Of a DNA stretch of 51,972 nt, positions 33,395 to 43,742 are shown piece after piece. Position 1 is the first letter of the stretch. Each line of letters opens with the position of its first letter. A program made the position numbers and the translations under genes. The DNA lies in contig JAFRXO010000039.1 of NCBI GenBank assembly GCA_017443465.1, positions 1-51,972 of the forward strand, in the 5' to 3' direction. Below the pieces are notes generated by a model that saw nothing but the letters and a program-made list of their open reading frames with translations, was not told the origin of the DNA and searched no databases. The stretch is from Bacteroidales bacterium. GTDB lineage: Bacteria > Bacteroidota > Bacteroidia > Bacteroidales > UBA932.

Positions 33395-36300
33395 TTACAG
33401 CCAGCGGGGATCTCCGGCGCCCGCAGCCTTGACCGAAGCGTCAGTGACCTTGAGGTTGTAGGCAGCCGAGTCGGTGCAGGGATCTGCAGAGAGGACTGCT
33501 CCGCCATTTCCGGTGGCAACTTCCTGGCTGATAGCGCTGGTGCCCTCCTTGAAGAAGGACTCTCCAACGTTGAAGAAGAAGTTGTTGTCCATTACCGGAA
33601 CGGTAGCCCCAGTCTTAGCGAGCTTGGAAGAGCCGCCGATGTTCACGAACAGGTTCTTGGACACGGTGTACTTGGAAGGAGTGTCTGCGCAGCTGCGTAC
33701 CCAGAGAAGACCGTTGCCTGCGTCGACTGAACATCCGGCGAAGGTGTTGTTCTTGATGGCGACGCTTCCTGCGATTCCGGCATCACAACGGAGGAAATCA
33801 CGTCCTCCGTTGTAGAATGTGGAATTGGACACTATGAGGGTGCCGATGGTTCCTTTGCGGATATCGAGCATTCCCTGACCTGTACCCATGTCATGCACCA
33901 GGTTCTTGTCAAATGTGACTGTCCCGAGGGCCGTTCCTTCCTGGCTGGCGTAGAAGACGCTCTTGGTGAAGCCGCTGAACTCGCAACCGCTTACCAGCAC
34001 CTTCTCTGCGCTTACTGCGGAAGCCAGGTTGATAGCGTTTCCGATGGCGTTGGATCCATTGAAATACAGGTTCTGGAGCACCAGGGTGCTGATTCCGGTC
34101 TTGAGCTGCAGGTTACCCAGGATTTCCGGGCCCTTGCCACCCCTGGTCTGGCCCACAATGGTGATGCCGGCCTCAAGGGCGATGTCACCGGTAGAGTTGT
34201 CGGTGGTACGGAAATCATATGTCCCGTACTTCAGGGTGACTGCGGTCTTTCCGGCGCTCACCGCGTTGAGGAACTCCTCTACGTTGGAAACGGTGATGTC
34301 GGTGATGACCTTGCCTGCATTCGGGTTCCAGTCGGGGTCACCGACGTTGCTTCCGAGCGCGAGGGCGTCAGTAAGAGTGTAGTTTCCGCCGGTGATATCC
34401 TTCACCGGGCTGGATGTCAGGACCACGCCGCCGCCTGCGAGAGCGTCCTCCTTGGGAATGCCGCCTCCGACATATGTCACGCCATCCGTGTCAAGATGCT
34501 TGAAATAGTCGTCGGTCACATTGTAGAAGAAGTTTGCGCTCATGGCGGGAACGGTGACTCCGGACTTGCCGAGGGTCTTCGTAGCCGTTTCCGAGAACAT
34601 GATGAGGTTGTTCTTCACCACATATGACTCAGGAGTCGAACGGACGTAAAGGATACCGTTGCTGTTGCCGGTGCAGGCATCGACTATGGTGTTGTTGTTG
34701 ATTGCCGCGGAACCGGTAATGGTATTTGCGTCCGAGCGGATGAGGTCACGTCCGCCGGTGATTGTGCTGTTCTCGATGGTTACCGAGGTGTAGCTTCCCT
34801 TGCGGATGTCGACCGTACCCTGGCCGGCGCCCAGTTCACTGAGGTTCACATTGCTGATAGTCAATGCAGAGACGGTAGATCCCACATTGTCATACCATAT
34901 GCTCTTGGCCACACCCTTGATCGAGCTGTTGCGGATTATCACCTTGTCGATCGTACCGGCGGTCTTCACATTGAAGAGGTTGCCGTTCGGACCGGTGATG
35001 TCCAGGTTCTCGACTATGATGCTTCCCATGTCGCCCTCGAGATCGATCTGAGGCAGGGTGACGGCGGGAGTTCCGCCGGACTCGCCGCTGAGGCGGACGT
35101 CAGCCACCACGATGACGGGAGACGCAGTCAGGTCATATGGAGAGCCGGAATTTGCGAAGGTGATCTCCTTCTTGCCGGCTGCTATGGCTGCATCGAACTC
35201 TTCGACGCTCTTGACGAGGAAGCTGTCTGTAGCGCCGCCGTCATATGAAGGATTCCACCTCGGGTCACCGACTTTGCTGCTCATTGCGAGTCCGCTGGTG
35301 AGGGTGAAGTCTCCGCTCGCGGCATTCTTGACAGGATCGGCAGTCATGACGACTCCGCCACCGGCGGTGGCAATCTCCTGGGTGATAATGCCGGTGAAGA
35401 CATTCTCTCCCATTCCATAGTAGAAGTTATTCGACATGGAAGGCACCTTCACCCCTTCCTTCTTGGCCAGGAGGGCGGTAAGGGTGTGGAAGAGGTTGTC
35501 CGTCACAGTGTAGGTGTTGTTGCTGGTAGACCTTACGTAAAGGACTCCGTTGCCGTTGTTGCCCGGATTGAGCGAGTAGAGGGTGTTCTTGCTGATGTCG
35601 ATGACACCGTTTACCACACCGCCGTCAACGCGGATGAAATCACGTCCGCCCGAGATGGTGCTCTCGGTGATCTGGATGGTGCTGTACTCTCCCTTGCGGA
35701 AGTCGAACATACCCTGGCCGGTGCCGTGGTTCGTGACAGTGATGCCCTTGAAGACCACTTCGCCGACATTGTTGCTCTCGGAGTTTCCGTAGATTACGCT
35801 CTTGGAATAACCGTCGATAGCGACGCCGGTGACCTTGAGGGAAGTCATTGCCGCGCCGTCAGCGGAGAACTCGATGAAGTTGCTCTGGCCGCCGGCCACG
35901 AACTTGATGTTCTCGAGAGCTACTTCTTCAGAAGCGCTGGTGAGAGAGAAGTTCGCTCCGGTAACCGTTGCCCCGTCCTGTCCGATGAGCTTCACGGAAG
36001 CCATCGGGGAAAGGGATTTGGTCTCAGCGGCGGAGAAGTCGAACGTACCGTCGCCCGCGAGGATGATCTCCTCCTTGCTGGCGGCGAGGGCAGCATTGAG
36101 CTGGTCCACATCGCGTACGATAGTTCCGGTCTCTCCACCGGAGTCAGCCTTCGGCAGGATGGCGAATGCGGCCGTTCCGGCAGCGGACTCGGTGTTGTAG
36201 ATGTCATCCTCACCAGGATTGGCGAAGACCTGGACAGTGTAGCTGCCCGGATCGAGCATTCCGACCGTAGTACCGGAGAGGGTGTAGCTCAGTGCTCCTT

Positions 36301-38629
36301 CTTCCACAGCATATGTCTTGCCGTTGAACATGACACTGTAGCCTCCGGCGTTCTCGACTGCCTCCCAGGAGATTACGATGTCGGTGGCTTCACCGGCGGT
36401 AACGCTTCCGGGTTCGGCCTTGGGAGCCGGTGCGGGCAGAGAAGTGTTGACAGGGCTTACGTCAGTGCTCCAGGCCAGCTTGCTGATAGCGGCGGGACCT
36501 GATACCCAGACATATACATATGATTCTTCGGTAATGGTGGTGATGGGGATCTTGACCGGAGTCGAAGACTCTGCGATAGCGGCAGCGCCGCCCTTTACGG
36601 TCACTGTGGAGCCGTCAAGCGGGCCTGTTCCTACTATTACGTGGCTGTTGGCGCCGGCGGGATCCTCGGCCTTGACTATGACAGAGCCGGGGCCTGCTAC
36701 CTTGAATGCGAAGTAGCCTTCAACCGGAACTCCCTTCTTGGAGGTGACGGTGGCTGCGGTGAAGTTCATCACTCCGCCGTCAACTGTGATGGCGTTGTCT
36801 CCGGATGCGTTGATGTAGAGAAGGTCGCGGACCATCTCCTTGCTTATGGTACCGGAGAACAGCTTGGCGTCGGAGAAGTTCCAGGTGTGGGAACCTTCCA
36901 CGGTGCCGAGGGTAAGGTCCTCGGGAGACTCTACATATGCAGTCCACCACCTCGGGTCTCCGACCTTGGCTTCTACGAGCTTGCTGTTGGTCAGGTTGAA
37001 CATTCCGCCGGCCGCGTTGAAGCAGGGATCAGCAGAAAGGGCGGTAGCGCTCGAGAGCGGGAAACGGGCATTGAAGAAGTTGTGGTCCGTGTCGCTGCTG
37101 GTTTCGGTCCTGTCGGGATCGTAGACTACATCATAGTACCAGTTGTTGTCATATGAAACTCCGTTCCAGTATTTGAAGCCGTCGAATCCGCCGGAAGAAA
37201 CCGTGGTGACGCCGTTTCCGAGCCTGGAGTACTTGCTCATCGACAGGATGAGGTTGTTCTTGAACGACATCTCTGTCGGAGCGGTCTGCAGCGAGATGAT
37301 ACCGCTGTTGTTGCTGTTGTTGGACAGGCATATGTTGTAGAGAGTGTTGCCGTCGAACTTGATGGCACCCAGTGACTGGGGGAAGTCGAGGCGGAGGAAT
37401 GCACGTCCGCCGTTGGAGATGGTGTTGTTGACCAGCTGGATCTCACCGATAATGGAAAGCGGAGCGCTGGCCGTGCCGCGGAAGTCGATCACATCGCCGC
37501 CGCCGAGACCGTTCTCATTGACCTTGTCGATGATACAGCCGTCCCATATGAGCTTGCCAAGGTTGAAGGGCTGTCCCCATTCGTAGATGAGACCCTTGGT
37601 GTACTCGGTGATGACGCAGTTGCGGAAGGTGAGTTCGCTGATTGCGACAGGATCGCTGATCTTTGCGTTCTCCTTGAGCTGGAAGGTGAAGCCGCGCTTG
37701 CCGTAACCGTTGAGCTCGACGCTCTCGAATATGATCGCGCCGGTGGTGGTAGCGATGGCGTTGAATTCACCCTTTATGACGGGCTTGGAACCGTCAGCGC
37801 CTTCCTCACCGACCATAGTCATCTCACCGACTATGTCCAGGACCTCTCCCTCTTCCATCTGGTAGGGAGAACCTTCCTGGAGAAGCTGGATCTTGACGCC
37901 CGGAGTCTTGAGGGCGGTGCGGAGCTCATCCATGCTCTTGACGATGGTGAAGCCCTCGGTGTTGGCTGCAGTGTAGGCGTTGATCTCGCCGCGGGGAGCC
38001 GAACTGAAGTAAAGGGTGACCACGTACTGGGTGAAAGGAGTGAGGTCGCTGATGGTTGCGCATGCGTTTTCGATGTCTTCCGGGGTCAGGGTGTAGGTGA
38101 CCTTATCGCCGTCACCGGTGAGGACTCCGTACTCGATGTGGTCCACGTCCTTGTAGTCGGAAACTTCTTTGGACCAGGCCACAGAGATGGAGGTAGAGGT
38201 CTTGTCAGTTACCTCCAGGAAGAGGTTGTCGCGCTCTGCATATGTCTTGACCGAGCTTTTGGCCACGGCCCATTTAGACTCGAGCAGTCCGGCGGCGGCG
38301 TTGGTCGCCTGGACACGCCACCAGTAGACTTCGTCAGCATCAAGCTGGATGGTGTAGGGAACGTCGGAAGCGTTGATGGTCTTGGAGAAGACCGATGAGG
38401 TCATCGCTTCGTCCGAGAAGACTTCAAGGTTGTACTGGGCGGCGTCCTTTGTGACCTTCCAGTCGAAAATCACCTTGTCCCCGCCTTTGATGTCGGCGGA
38501 GAGTCCCAGGGGTTCGAGGCACCTGGTAAGACCGAGGACCCCGTTCTCTTCCTCAATGGAGGAGCAGGCCGCTGCGAAGAGGCCGGCCACAGCCAGGGCG
38601 AGGAAACTTATTCTATTCATTATTTTCAT
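33395..38629 (-). CDS. Giant beta-helix surface lipoprotein of the pectin locus
   Basis: This 1744-residue predicted lipoprotein (AAAC, Cys22) occupies the SusE-like position after susD. Residues about 35-215 are two fibronectin-III-like domains. Four parallel beta-helix modules follow (about 226-560, 834-1126, 1136-1436 and 1444-1744), each built on the same plan: GQG..DxRKG, GGRDfiR.D, NG.L.VRS and a closing GDPRW. Module 1 is more distant. Residues about 575-725 and 735-825 are additional beta domains, the latter FnIII-like. This resembles the DUF4957/DUF5123 proteins common in Bacteroidota pectin loci. No lyase residues are obvious, so a glycan-binding role is likely, though lyase activity cannot be excluded. 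Last gene of the operon. Confidence 0.85.
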   Translation of the reverse strand: MKIMNRISFLALAVAGLFAAACSSIEEENGVLGLTRCLEPLGLSADIKGGDKVIFDWKVTKDAAQYNLEVFSDEAMTSSVFSKTINASDVPYTIQLDADEVYWWRVQATNAAAGLLESKWAVAKSSVKTYAERDNLFLEVTDKTSTSISVAWSKEVSDYKDVDHIEYGVLTGDGDKVTYTLTPEDIENACATISDLTPFTQYVVTLYFSSAPRGEINAYTAANTEGFTIVKSMDELRTALKTPGVKIQLLQEGSPYQMEEGEVLDIVGEMTMVGEEGADGSKPVIKGEFNAIATTTGAIIFESVELNGYGKRGFTFQLKENAKISDPVAISELTFRNCVITEYTKGLIYEWGQPFNLGKLIWDGCIIDKVNENGLGGGDVIDFRGTASAPLSIIGEIQLVNNTISNGGRAFLRLDFPQSLGAIKFDGNTLYNICLSNNSNNSGIISLQTAPTEMSFKNNLILSMSKYSRLGNGVTTVSSGGFDGFKYWNGVSYDNNWYYDVVYDPDRTETSSDTDHNFFNARFPLSSATALSADPCFNAAGGMFNLTNSKLVEAKVGDPRWWTAYVESPEDLTLGTVEGSHTWNFSDAKLFSGTISKEMVRDLLYINASGDNAITVDGGVMNFTAATVTSKKGVPVEGYFAFKVAGPGSVIVKAEDPAGANSHVIVGTGPLDGSTVTVKGGAAAIAESSTPVKIPITTITEESYVYVWVSGPAAISKLAWSTDVSPVNTSLPAPAPKAEPGSVTAGEATDIVISWEAVENAGGYSVMFNGKTYAVEEGALSYTLSGTTVGMLDPGSYTVQVFANPGEDDIYNTESAAGTAAFAILPKADSGGETGTIVRDVDQLNAALAASKEEIILAGDGTFDFSAAETKSLSPMASVKLIGQDGATVTGANFSLTSASEEVALENIKFVAGGQSNFIEFSADGAAMTSLKVTGVAIDGYSKSVIYGNSESNNVGEVVFKGITVTNHGTGQGMFDFRKGEYSTIQITESTISGGRDFIRVDGGVVNGVIDISKNTLYSLNPGNNGNGVLYVRSTSNNTYTVTDNLFHTLTALLAKKEGVKVPSMSNNFYYGMGENVFTGIITQEIATAGGGVVMTADPVKNAASGDFTLTSGLAMSSKVGDPRWNPSYDGGATDSFLVKSVEEFDAAIAAGKKEITFANSGSPYDLTASPVIVVADVRLSGESGGTPAVTLPQIDLEGDMGSIIVENLDITGPNGNLFNVKTAGTIDKVIIRNSSIKGVAKSIWYDNVGSTVSALTISNVNLSELGAGQGTVDIRKGSYTSVTIENSTITGGRDLIRSDANTITGSAAINNNTIVDACTGNSNGILYVRSTPESYVVKNNLIMFSETATKTLGKSGVTVPAMSANFFYNVTDDYFKHLDTDGVTYVGGGIPKEDALAGGGVVLTSSPVKDITGGNYTLTDALALGSNVGDPDWNPNAGKVITDITVSNVEEFLNAVSAGKTAVTLKYGTYDFRTTDNSTGDIALEAGITIVGQTRGGKGPEILGNLQLKTGISTLVLQNLYFNGSNAIGNAINLASAVSAEKVLVSGCEFSGFTKSVFYASQEGTALGTVTFDKNLVHDMGTGQGMLDIRKGTIGTLIVSNSTFYNGGRDFLRCDAGIAGSVAIKNNTFAGCSVDAGNGLLWVRSCADTPSKYTVSKNLFVNIGGSSKLAKTGATVPVMDNNFFFNVGESFFKEGTSAISQEVATGNGGAVLSADPCTDSAAYNLKVTDASVKAAGAGDPRWL

Positions 38630-38650
38630 ATCGTCTAGGATTCAGGGTAA

Positions 38651-40474
38651 TCAATAACCGTAGTCGTTGACCAGGTAACCCTGGCTGTTGTCAAGGATGA
38701 ACTGGAAGATGGGCCAGAACTGCTTGGTGTCAGGATCGTTGGCGTAGTAGCTGTCCAGTTTTCCGTCCTTTGAGAAGGCCTCGGGGCTGACGTATTTCTT
38801 CAGTTCGGTCCAGTCGGATCCGGGAGAAGAAGTCTCGTCCTTGGAGAGTCCCTTGAACTCGATTCCGTCACCGTTCTCGTTCTCCCTCCACCAGAGGTTT
38901 CCGGAGAATCCGGCGTAGTTTCCTGTCATGTTTCCAAGGTCTTCAAGGTCTGCTTTCGTCTCCCTGATCTTGCTGCCGAGGAGGTTCCAGCGGATGAGGT
39001 CCGCCTTGCGGAGGAACTCGCCGCAGAATTCGAAGGCGCGCTCGTCCACTATTGCATTGAAGAAAGCATCCTTGTCGGAAAGGCCGTTCACGTAATCCTC
39101 GGCCATGCTCTCGTTACCCTTGAAAGCGCGTTCGCGCACAGGCAGGAGGTACTGCTTTGCCTGAGAAGGACCGTTGAGTTCGTTCTCGATCTCTGCGGCC
39201 ATCAGGAGGATGTCACTGTAGCGCATTACGATGGGCTTGATTCCGTCGTTGTCACCGCCATTGTAAGGCATGGTCTCCATCCAGTCGAAGCGGTATTTTC
39301 CGAAGTACCAGGTGGCGATTGTCTTGTTGGCGACCGGGGCGGCTTTCTCGTCGAAATTGAAGTTGGCGCAGGTAATGTCGCGGCGGACATCGTTCGGGTC
39401 GAACTTGAACCAGAAGTTCGGGGTCGGGCCGGCGTCACCACCCTTACCTCCGACGGGAGAATAAGCGGCGTCGATTGCGAAATGGTAGTTCCAGCGGCCA
39501 CGCGGGTCACCGGTGAGTTTCTTGGGATCGGGACCGAAGGGGATGCTGAAGAGCACCTCTTTGCCTGCGGTCAGGTCCATATTGTTGAAGTTCCTCCAAA
39601 GGGTCTCGTAATCCTCGTACAGGGAAGCCGTACCGGATGTGATGGCATCCTTGAGGTAGGCCAGGGCCTTGGGATAGAGGACGGACTTGGAGAGGTTCTC
39701 GTCAGAGCTCAGGCGTATTGAACCTGCGTCGCCGGTACCTTCCTTGCCGTCCGCAGGACGGAGGGCATATCCGGATGCCAGCAGGGCGATCCTTGCGTAG
39801 AGGCCCTCGGCAAACACCTTGTTGACCCTGTCGGTAGTCATTGTCGCAGCGTTCTTTCCGGGATAGTAGAGCAGCGGAATGGCCGTGTCAAGATCGGAAA
39901 GGATCTGCTCGAAGACCACGTCGCGGCTGGACTTGGGAACGTACATGGTCTCGGAAGTGAGGGAAGAGAAACGGGCGGGAACATCACCCCAGGCCTTGAT
40001 CAGGTCGTAGTAGATCATGGCCCTCAGGGTGAGAGCCTCACCGTAGAGGTAAGCCATCTCCGGCTTGTTCTGGATGTCTCCATATGCCAGGAGACCCTCG
40101 ATGGCGAGGTTGGCCCTTTCGATTCCGCTGTACATGTCCGCCCAGCAGTTCTTCTCACCGGTGTTGAGCTGGCCGTCATTGACGGAGATGCTGTAGTTGA
40201 CTATCTCTGTCTTGACGTTGTTGGCCTTACCGTCCACGAACCATTCGATGTCGGTGTTGAAGCCGTACCAGGGAAGGAAACGTCCGCGATAGCTGTTCTG
40301 GTTGCAGAAAGTCTGGTGTATCGAGTATATGGCCTGTTCGGCATATGTGTAATTGGAGTACACTACCGATGCTTCCTGGGTGGAAGGAGAGTCGGTGTCG
40401 AGCAGGTTGTTGCAGGAAGCGAGGGTAAAGGTCGCAGCCGCAATCAGAAGGATGGATTTGAATGTATTTTTCAT
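38651..40474 (-). CDS. SusD-like glycan-binding lipoprotein
   Basis: This 607-residue surface lipoprotein (LASC, Cys20) has a SusD/RagB fold. It shows a TPR-rich N-terminal half (NYTYAEQAIYSIHQTF, AYLYGEALTLRAMIYYDLIKAWGDVP near 145) and the C-terminal SusD domain (PIVMRYSDILLMAAEIENELNG near 420, VDERAFEFCGEFLRKADLIRWNLLG near 488). It caps the partner SusC and delivers oligosaccharides. It starts 13 bases after the susC stop, and its ATG overlaps a CATATG site. The pectin enzymes upstream predict a galacturonan-type ligand. Confidence 0.95.
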   Translation of the reverse strand: MKNTFKSILLIAAATFTLASCNNLLDTDSPSTQEASVVYSNYTYAEQAIYSIHQTFCNQNSYRGRFLPWYGFNTDIEWFVDGKANNVKTEIVNYSISVNDGQLNTGEKNCWADMYSGIERANLAIEGLLAYGDIQNKPEMAYLYGEALTLRAMIYYDLIKAWGDVPARFSSLTSETMYVPKSSRDVVFEQILSDLDTAIPLLYYPGKNAATMTTDRVNKVFAEGLYARIALLASGYALRPADGKEGTGDAGSIRLSSDENLSKSVLYPKALAYLKDAITSGTASLYEDYETLWRNFNNMDLTAGKEVLFSIPFGPDPKKLTGDPRGRWNYHFAIDAAYSPVGGKGGDAGPTPNFWFKFDPNDVRRDITCANFNFDEKAAPVANKTIATWYFGKYRFDWMETMPYNGGDNDGIKPIVMRYSDILLMAAEIENELNGPSQAKQYLLPVRERAFKGNESMAEDYVNGLSDKDAFFNAIVDERAFEFCGEFLRKADLIRWNLLGSKIRETKADLEDLGNMTGNYAGFSGNLWWRENENGDGIEFKGLSKDETSSPGSDWTELKKYVSPEAFSKDGKLDSYYANDPDTKQFWPIFQFILDNSQGYLVNDYGY

Positions 40475-40487
40475 ATGCCTGCGTCAA

Positions 40488-43400
40488 TTAAAAGGTAAGA
40501 TTGACTCCGAATACGCATCCGATGCTCTTCGGATATGCAGAACAGTCCACTCCCGGGGTAAGCGGGGTGTCGCGCCTTGTGTCGACCTCGGGGTCGTAAC
40601 CGCTGTATCCGGTCAGGAGGAAGAGGTTCGTACCGGTCGCATAGACGCGGAGTTTCTTGATGTGCACCTTCTGGGTCACCTTCTCGGGGATGGTGTAGCC
40701 TATGGTCGCGCTCTGGAGGCGGAGGAAAGATCCGTCCTCTACAGCCCAGTCGCTGAATGTAGCGTTCTGGATGAAAGGCGACCACAGGGTCTTGCCGGCA
40801 TTGATGGCTTCGAGGGTCGCAGCGTCATTGATGAGCTCACCGGTGTTCCAGTCGATGTTGGTCCAGCGGTTCTCGACATCCATCATGTTGGAAAGGTTGC
40901 GCAGGGTGGTGTACTTGCGGGAAGAGTTGAACTCTATCTTGTTGGCATTGTAGACATCATTGCCGATCATGTAGGTGAAGTTGGCGCTGAAGTCGAAGCC
41001 CTTGAAGTAACCGTTGAATGCGAAACCGCCCTGGAAATCAGGAGCAGCGTTTCCGATGACGGTCCTGTCGGGAGTGGTGTCACCGTCAAGGCTCTTGTAC
41101 TTGGGAGCTCCGGGACGCAGGAAGGTGGAGGTCAGCATCGAGGTGCAGTCCACGACTCCTTCGTTGAGGACCCACTTGCTGCCGTTCCAGGTCATGTCAT
41201 TGGTGGTGTAGAAACCGTCGCTGATGTAGCCGTACATGTTGCCGAGGGGCTCGCCCTTCTCTACCAGGTAGTCTATACCGACTTCAGTGGACGGCCAGTT
41301 TGTCTGTCCGGGGATGGAGGGAACTCCGCCCAGGTCGGTGACCCTGTTCACATTGTAGGCGACGTTGCCCGTGATGTTGAGAGAGAAGTCCTCTTTGGTC
41401 ACGATGGGCATGTTGAGGGAGAGTTCGACACCCCTGTTGCGCACCGAACCGATGTTGCGGTACTGGTACAGGTAACCTGCGCCGCTGATCGGGTAGCGGA
41501 TAAGGAGGTCCTTGGTGTCGTTCTGGTAAACCTCGAGAGAACCTGTCACCTTGCTCCTGAAGAAGCTGAAGTCCACACCGATATTGTGGGTGTAGGTGGT
41601 CTCCCAGGTCAGGTCCGGATTGTCCATTATGGTACCGACGGTCATGTAAACATCACTGCTGGAGATCGAGTGCTCCTTGCTTATGGCTGCCTGCGGGGTG
41701 TAAACCTTTGCCATCAGGCCCGAGGGGATGTTGTTGTTACCGGCGGTTCCGAAGGAATAACGCAGTTTCAGCATGTCGATCCAGCTCTTGTCCTGGAGCC
41801 AGGGCTCGTTGGACATGGTCCAGGAAGCTGCGGCCGAGGGGAAGAAGCCCCAGCGGTTGCCCCTGGAGAATTTGGAGGAACCGTCGGCGCGGAGGGTGAG
41901 TCCTGCTGAATACTTATGCTTGTAGTCGTAGTTGGCACGTCCGAAGAAGGACACCAGGTTGTCGTCCGGATAATAGTAGTTGGAGATAGTGGTCGGAGTT
42001 CCCGATGTCATGAAGTGACGGGCCATGTCGAAATCGTAGAATGACGGCAGGCCATCGGCCTCAAGGCTGAGTTTGGTGGTCTTGGTGAGGGTCATCTCCT
42101 CTCCCAGGAGAACGTCCAGGCTGTGGTCCTTGTTGGGGATGAGCTCCTCGAAATTGTAGCTCACCGTGTTGGTGTTGCGCCAGCGGTGACGGCTGTCTTC
42201 AATGAGCTTCTCATTCGGGCCGTCGAAATTGGTCTGGCGCACATCATATGTACTCATTCCGTAGAACTTGTCCTCTTTCTGGCCATATACCTCCAGACCG
42301 CCTTCGGTCTTGAGTTTGAGGTTGTTGATGGGCTCCCATGTGAAGGCCGCGTTGGCATTCCAGGTCTCGCGGTCCTTGCGGCTGTCGTTGTCCCTGACAG
42401 CCTGGAGAGGATTGACTGCATCGCCATAATCTTCCTCGTCGTCCTCGCCAACGAAGTTGGTCGCTACGGGAATCGGCTGGTAGATGATGGAGTGTTTCAG
42501 TCGGCCGCTGCTTGAAGTTGATCTGGAAGCGTCATTGAGTGAATTGGCTCCGGCGCCGCGTACTACAGTGTGGGCGTACCTGACATTGACATCGACTGTG
42601 GTGCGCTCCCAGGGATTGAACTGACCCTTGAAGTTCAGGTTGTTCCTCCTGTAGTTGGAGTTCATCATGATGGCCTTCTCATCCAGGTGGGCATATCCCA
42701 GGGTCCAGCGGAACTTGTCCCCGTTGCCCGAGATCGAAACGTCGGTGGAGAAAGTAGTTCCGGTGTTGCCGAAGATCATTCCGACATAGTCGTTGGTCGG
42801 CAGTCCGATGTACTGGTCAATGTCGTCGAAAGATCCGAAATAGGAGTTATAGACGCTGGAAATGTTGCCTCTCAGCATTCCGAGCTCGTACTGGAACTTG
42901 GTGAAGTTCTCGGAATCCATCGGGACGATGGCGTTCTTGTTGGCCATCTTCTTGAATCCGTAGTAGGAGTTCAGGTTGACAGTGGTCTTTGCTCCCTTGG
43001 CAGCACCCTTGGTGGTGACGATGACGACTCCGTTAGCACCCCTCGATCCGTAGATTGCGGTCGAGAAAGCGTCCTTCAAGACGTCGATCGACTGGATCTC
43101 GGATGAGGAAATGTCGTTGATGGATTCAACCGGGAAACCGTCCACGATGTAGAGCGGGGAAGAGTCCTGGGTGATGGAACCGCCACCACGGACACGTACC
43201 TTGATGTCTGCGTCGGGATCACCTTCGGTGGTGATCACGGAGACACCGGCCATTTTTCCTGCAAGTGCCTGGCTAACAGATGTTACCGGTTGCTCGGCTA
43301 TCTTGTCTGCTCCGACTGATGAAACTGAACCGAGAAGATCGCGTCTCTTGACTGTGGCGTATCCCACGACGACTGTCTCGTCCAGGACATTGACGTCATC

Positions 43401-43697
43401 CTCGAGGACTACGTCAATAGTGGACTTGCCGTTTACGGGCACGGAAACGGTCTTCATTCCGATAAGGGAGAACTGGAGAACAGCGGTTGCCGGGTCCGGG
43501 ACTGTAATGCTGTAGTCTCCGTCAATTCCCGTACTCGCTCCCGTGCTGGTGCCTTCGATAAGCACGAAGGCTCCGATCACAGGTTCCCCGTTCGCGTCTT
43601 TGACTATACCGGTAACTGTCTTCGGCTGTGCCTGGAGCGACAGTGCGCATCCAAGGGCCACGAGGCAGACGGCAAGTCTGTAAATGATACCTCTCAT
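40488..43697 (-). CDS. SusC-like TonB-dependent outer-membrane transporter
   Basis: This 1069-residue outer-membrane importer has a signal peptide (1-23), a carboxypeptidase-regulatory-like N-terminal domain (about 27-105: VTGIVKDANGEPVIGAFVLIEG) and the TonB-box-like DETVVVGY. The plug follows (about 120-240: VRGGGSITQDSSPLYIVDGFPV, IYGSRGANGVVIVTTK). A 22-strand barrel ends in FGVNLTF with terminal Phe. It imports oligosaccharides with SusD using TonB energy. Its DNA contains only one CATATG in 3.2 kb, far below the rest of the window, which may reflect recombination or strong codon bias. No own promoter is visible in the 45-base gap upstream. Confidence 0.96.
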   Translation of the reverse strand: MRGIIYRLAVCLVALGCALSLQAQPKTVTGIVKDANGEPVIGAFVLIEGTSTGASTGIDGDYSITVPDPATAVLQFSLIGMKTVSVPVNGKSTIDVVLEDDVNVLDETVVVGYATVKRRDLLGSVSSVGADKIAEQPVTSVSQALAGKMAGVSVITTEGDPDADIKVRVRGGGSITQDSSPLYIVDGFPVESINDISSSEIQSIDVLKDAFSTAIYGSRGANGVVIVTTKGAAKGAKTTVNLNSYYGFKKMANKNAIVPMDSENFTKFQYELGMLRGNISSVYNSYFGSFDDIDQYIGLPTNDYVGMIFGNTGTTFSTDVSISGNGDKFRWTLGYAHLDEKAIMMNSNYRRNNLNFKGQFNPWERTTVDVNVRYAHTVVRGAGANSLNDASRSTSSSGRLKHSIIYQPIPVATNFVGEDDEEDYGDAVNPLQAVRDNDSRKDRETWNANAAFTWEPINNLKLKTEGGLEVYGQKEDKFYGMSTYDVRQTNFDGPNEKLIEDSRHRWRNTNTVSYNFEELIPNKDHSLDVLLGEEMTLTKTTKLSLEADGLPSFYDFDMARHFMTSGTPTTISNYYYPDDNLVSFFGRANYDYKHKYSAGLTLRADGSSKFSRGNRWGFFPSAAASWTMSNEPWLQDKSWIDMLKLRYSFGTAGNNNIPSGLMAKVYTPQAAISKEHSISSSDVYMTVGTIMDNPDLTWETTYTHNIGVDFSFFRSKVTGSLEVYQNDTKDLLIRYPISGAGYLYQYRNIGSVRNRGVELSLNMPIVTKEDFSLNITGNVAYNVNRVTDLGGVPSIPGQTNWPSTEVGIDYLVEKGEPLGNMYGYISDGFYTTNDMTWNGSKWVLNEGVVDCTSMLTSTFLRPGAPKYKSLDGDTTPDRTVIGNAAPDFQGGFAFNGYFKGFDFSANFTYMIGNDVYNANKIEFNSSRKYTTLRNLSNMMDVENRWTNIDWNTGELINDAATLEAINAGKTLWSPFIQNATFSDWAVEDGSFLRLQSATIGYTIPEKVTQKVHIKKLRVYATGTNLFLLTGYSGYDPEVDTRRDTPLTPGVDCSAYPKSIGCVFGVNLTF

Positions 43698-43742
43698 AGG
43701 GATAATAAGTGAAAAGTGATTAAACTGTGGTATTGTTGTTTA

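Noticed and set aside
35486-36502. 338-codon open frame opposite the beta-helix gene
   Set aside because: Valine/glycine-rich shadow produced by the repetitive coding strand.
40353-41909. 518-codon open frame opposite susC
   Set aside because: It is the antisense shadow of the GC-rich third positions of susC, with no signal, domain or promoter; susC itself is certain.
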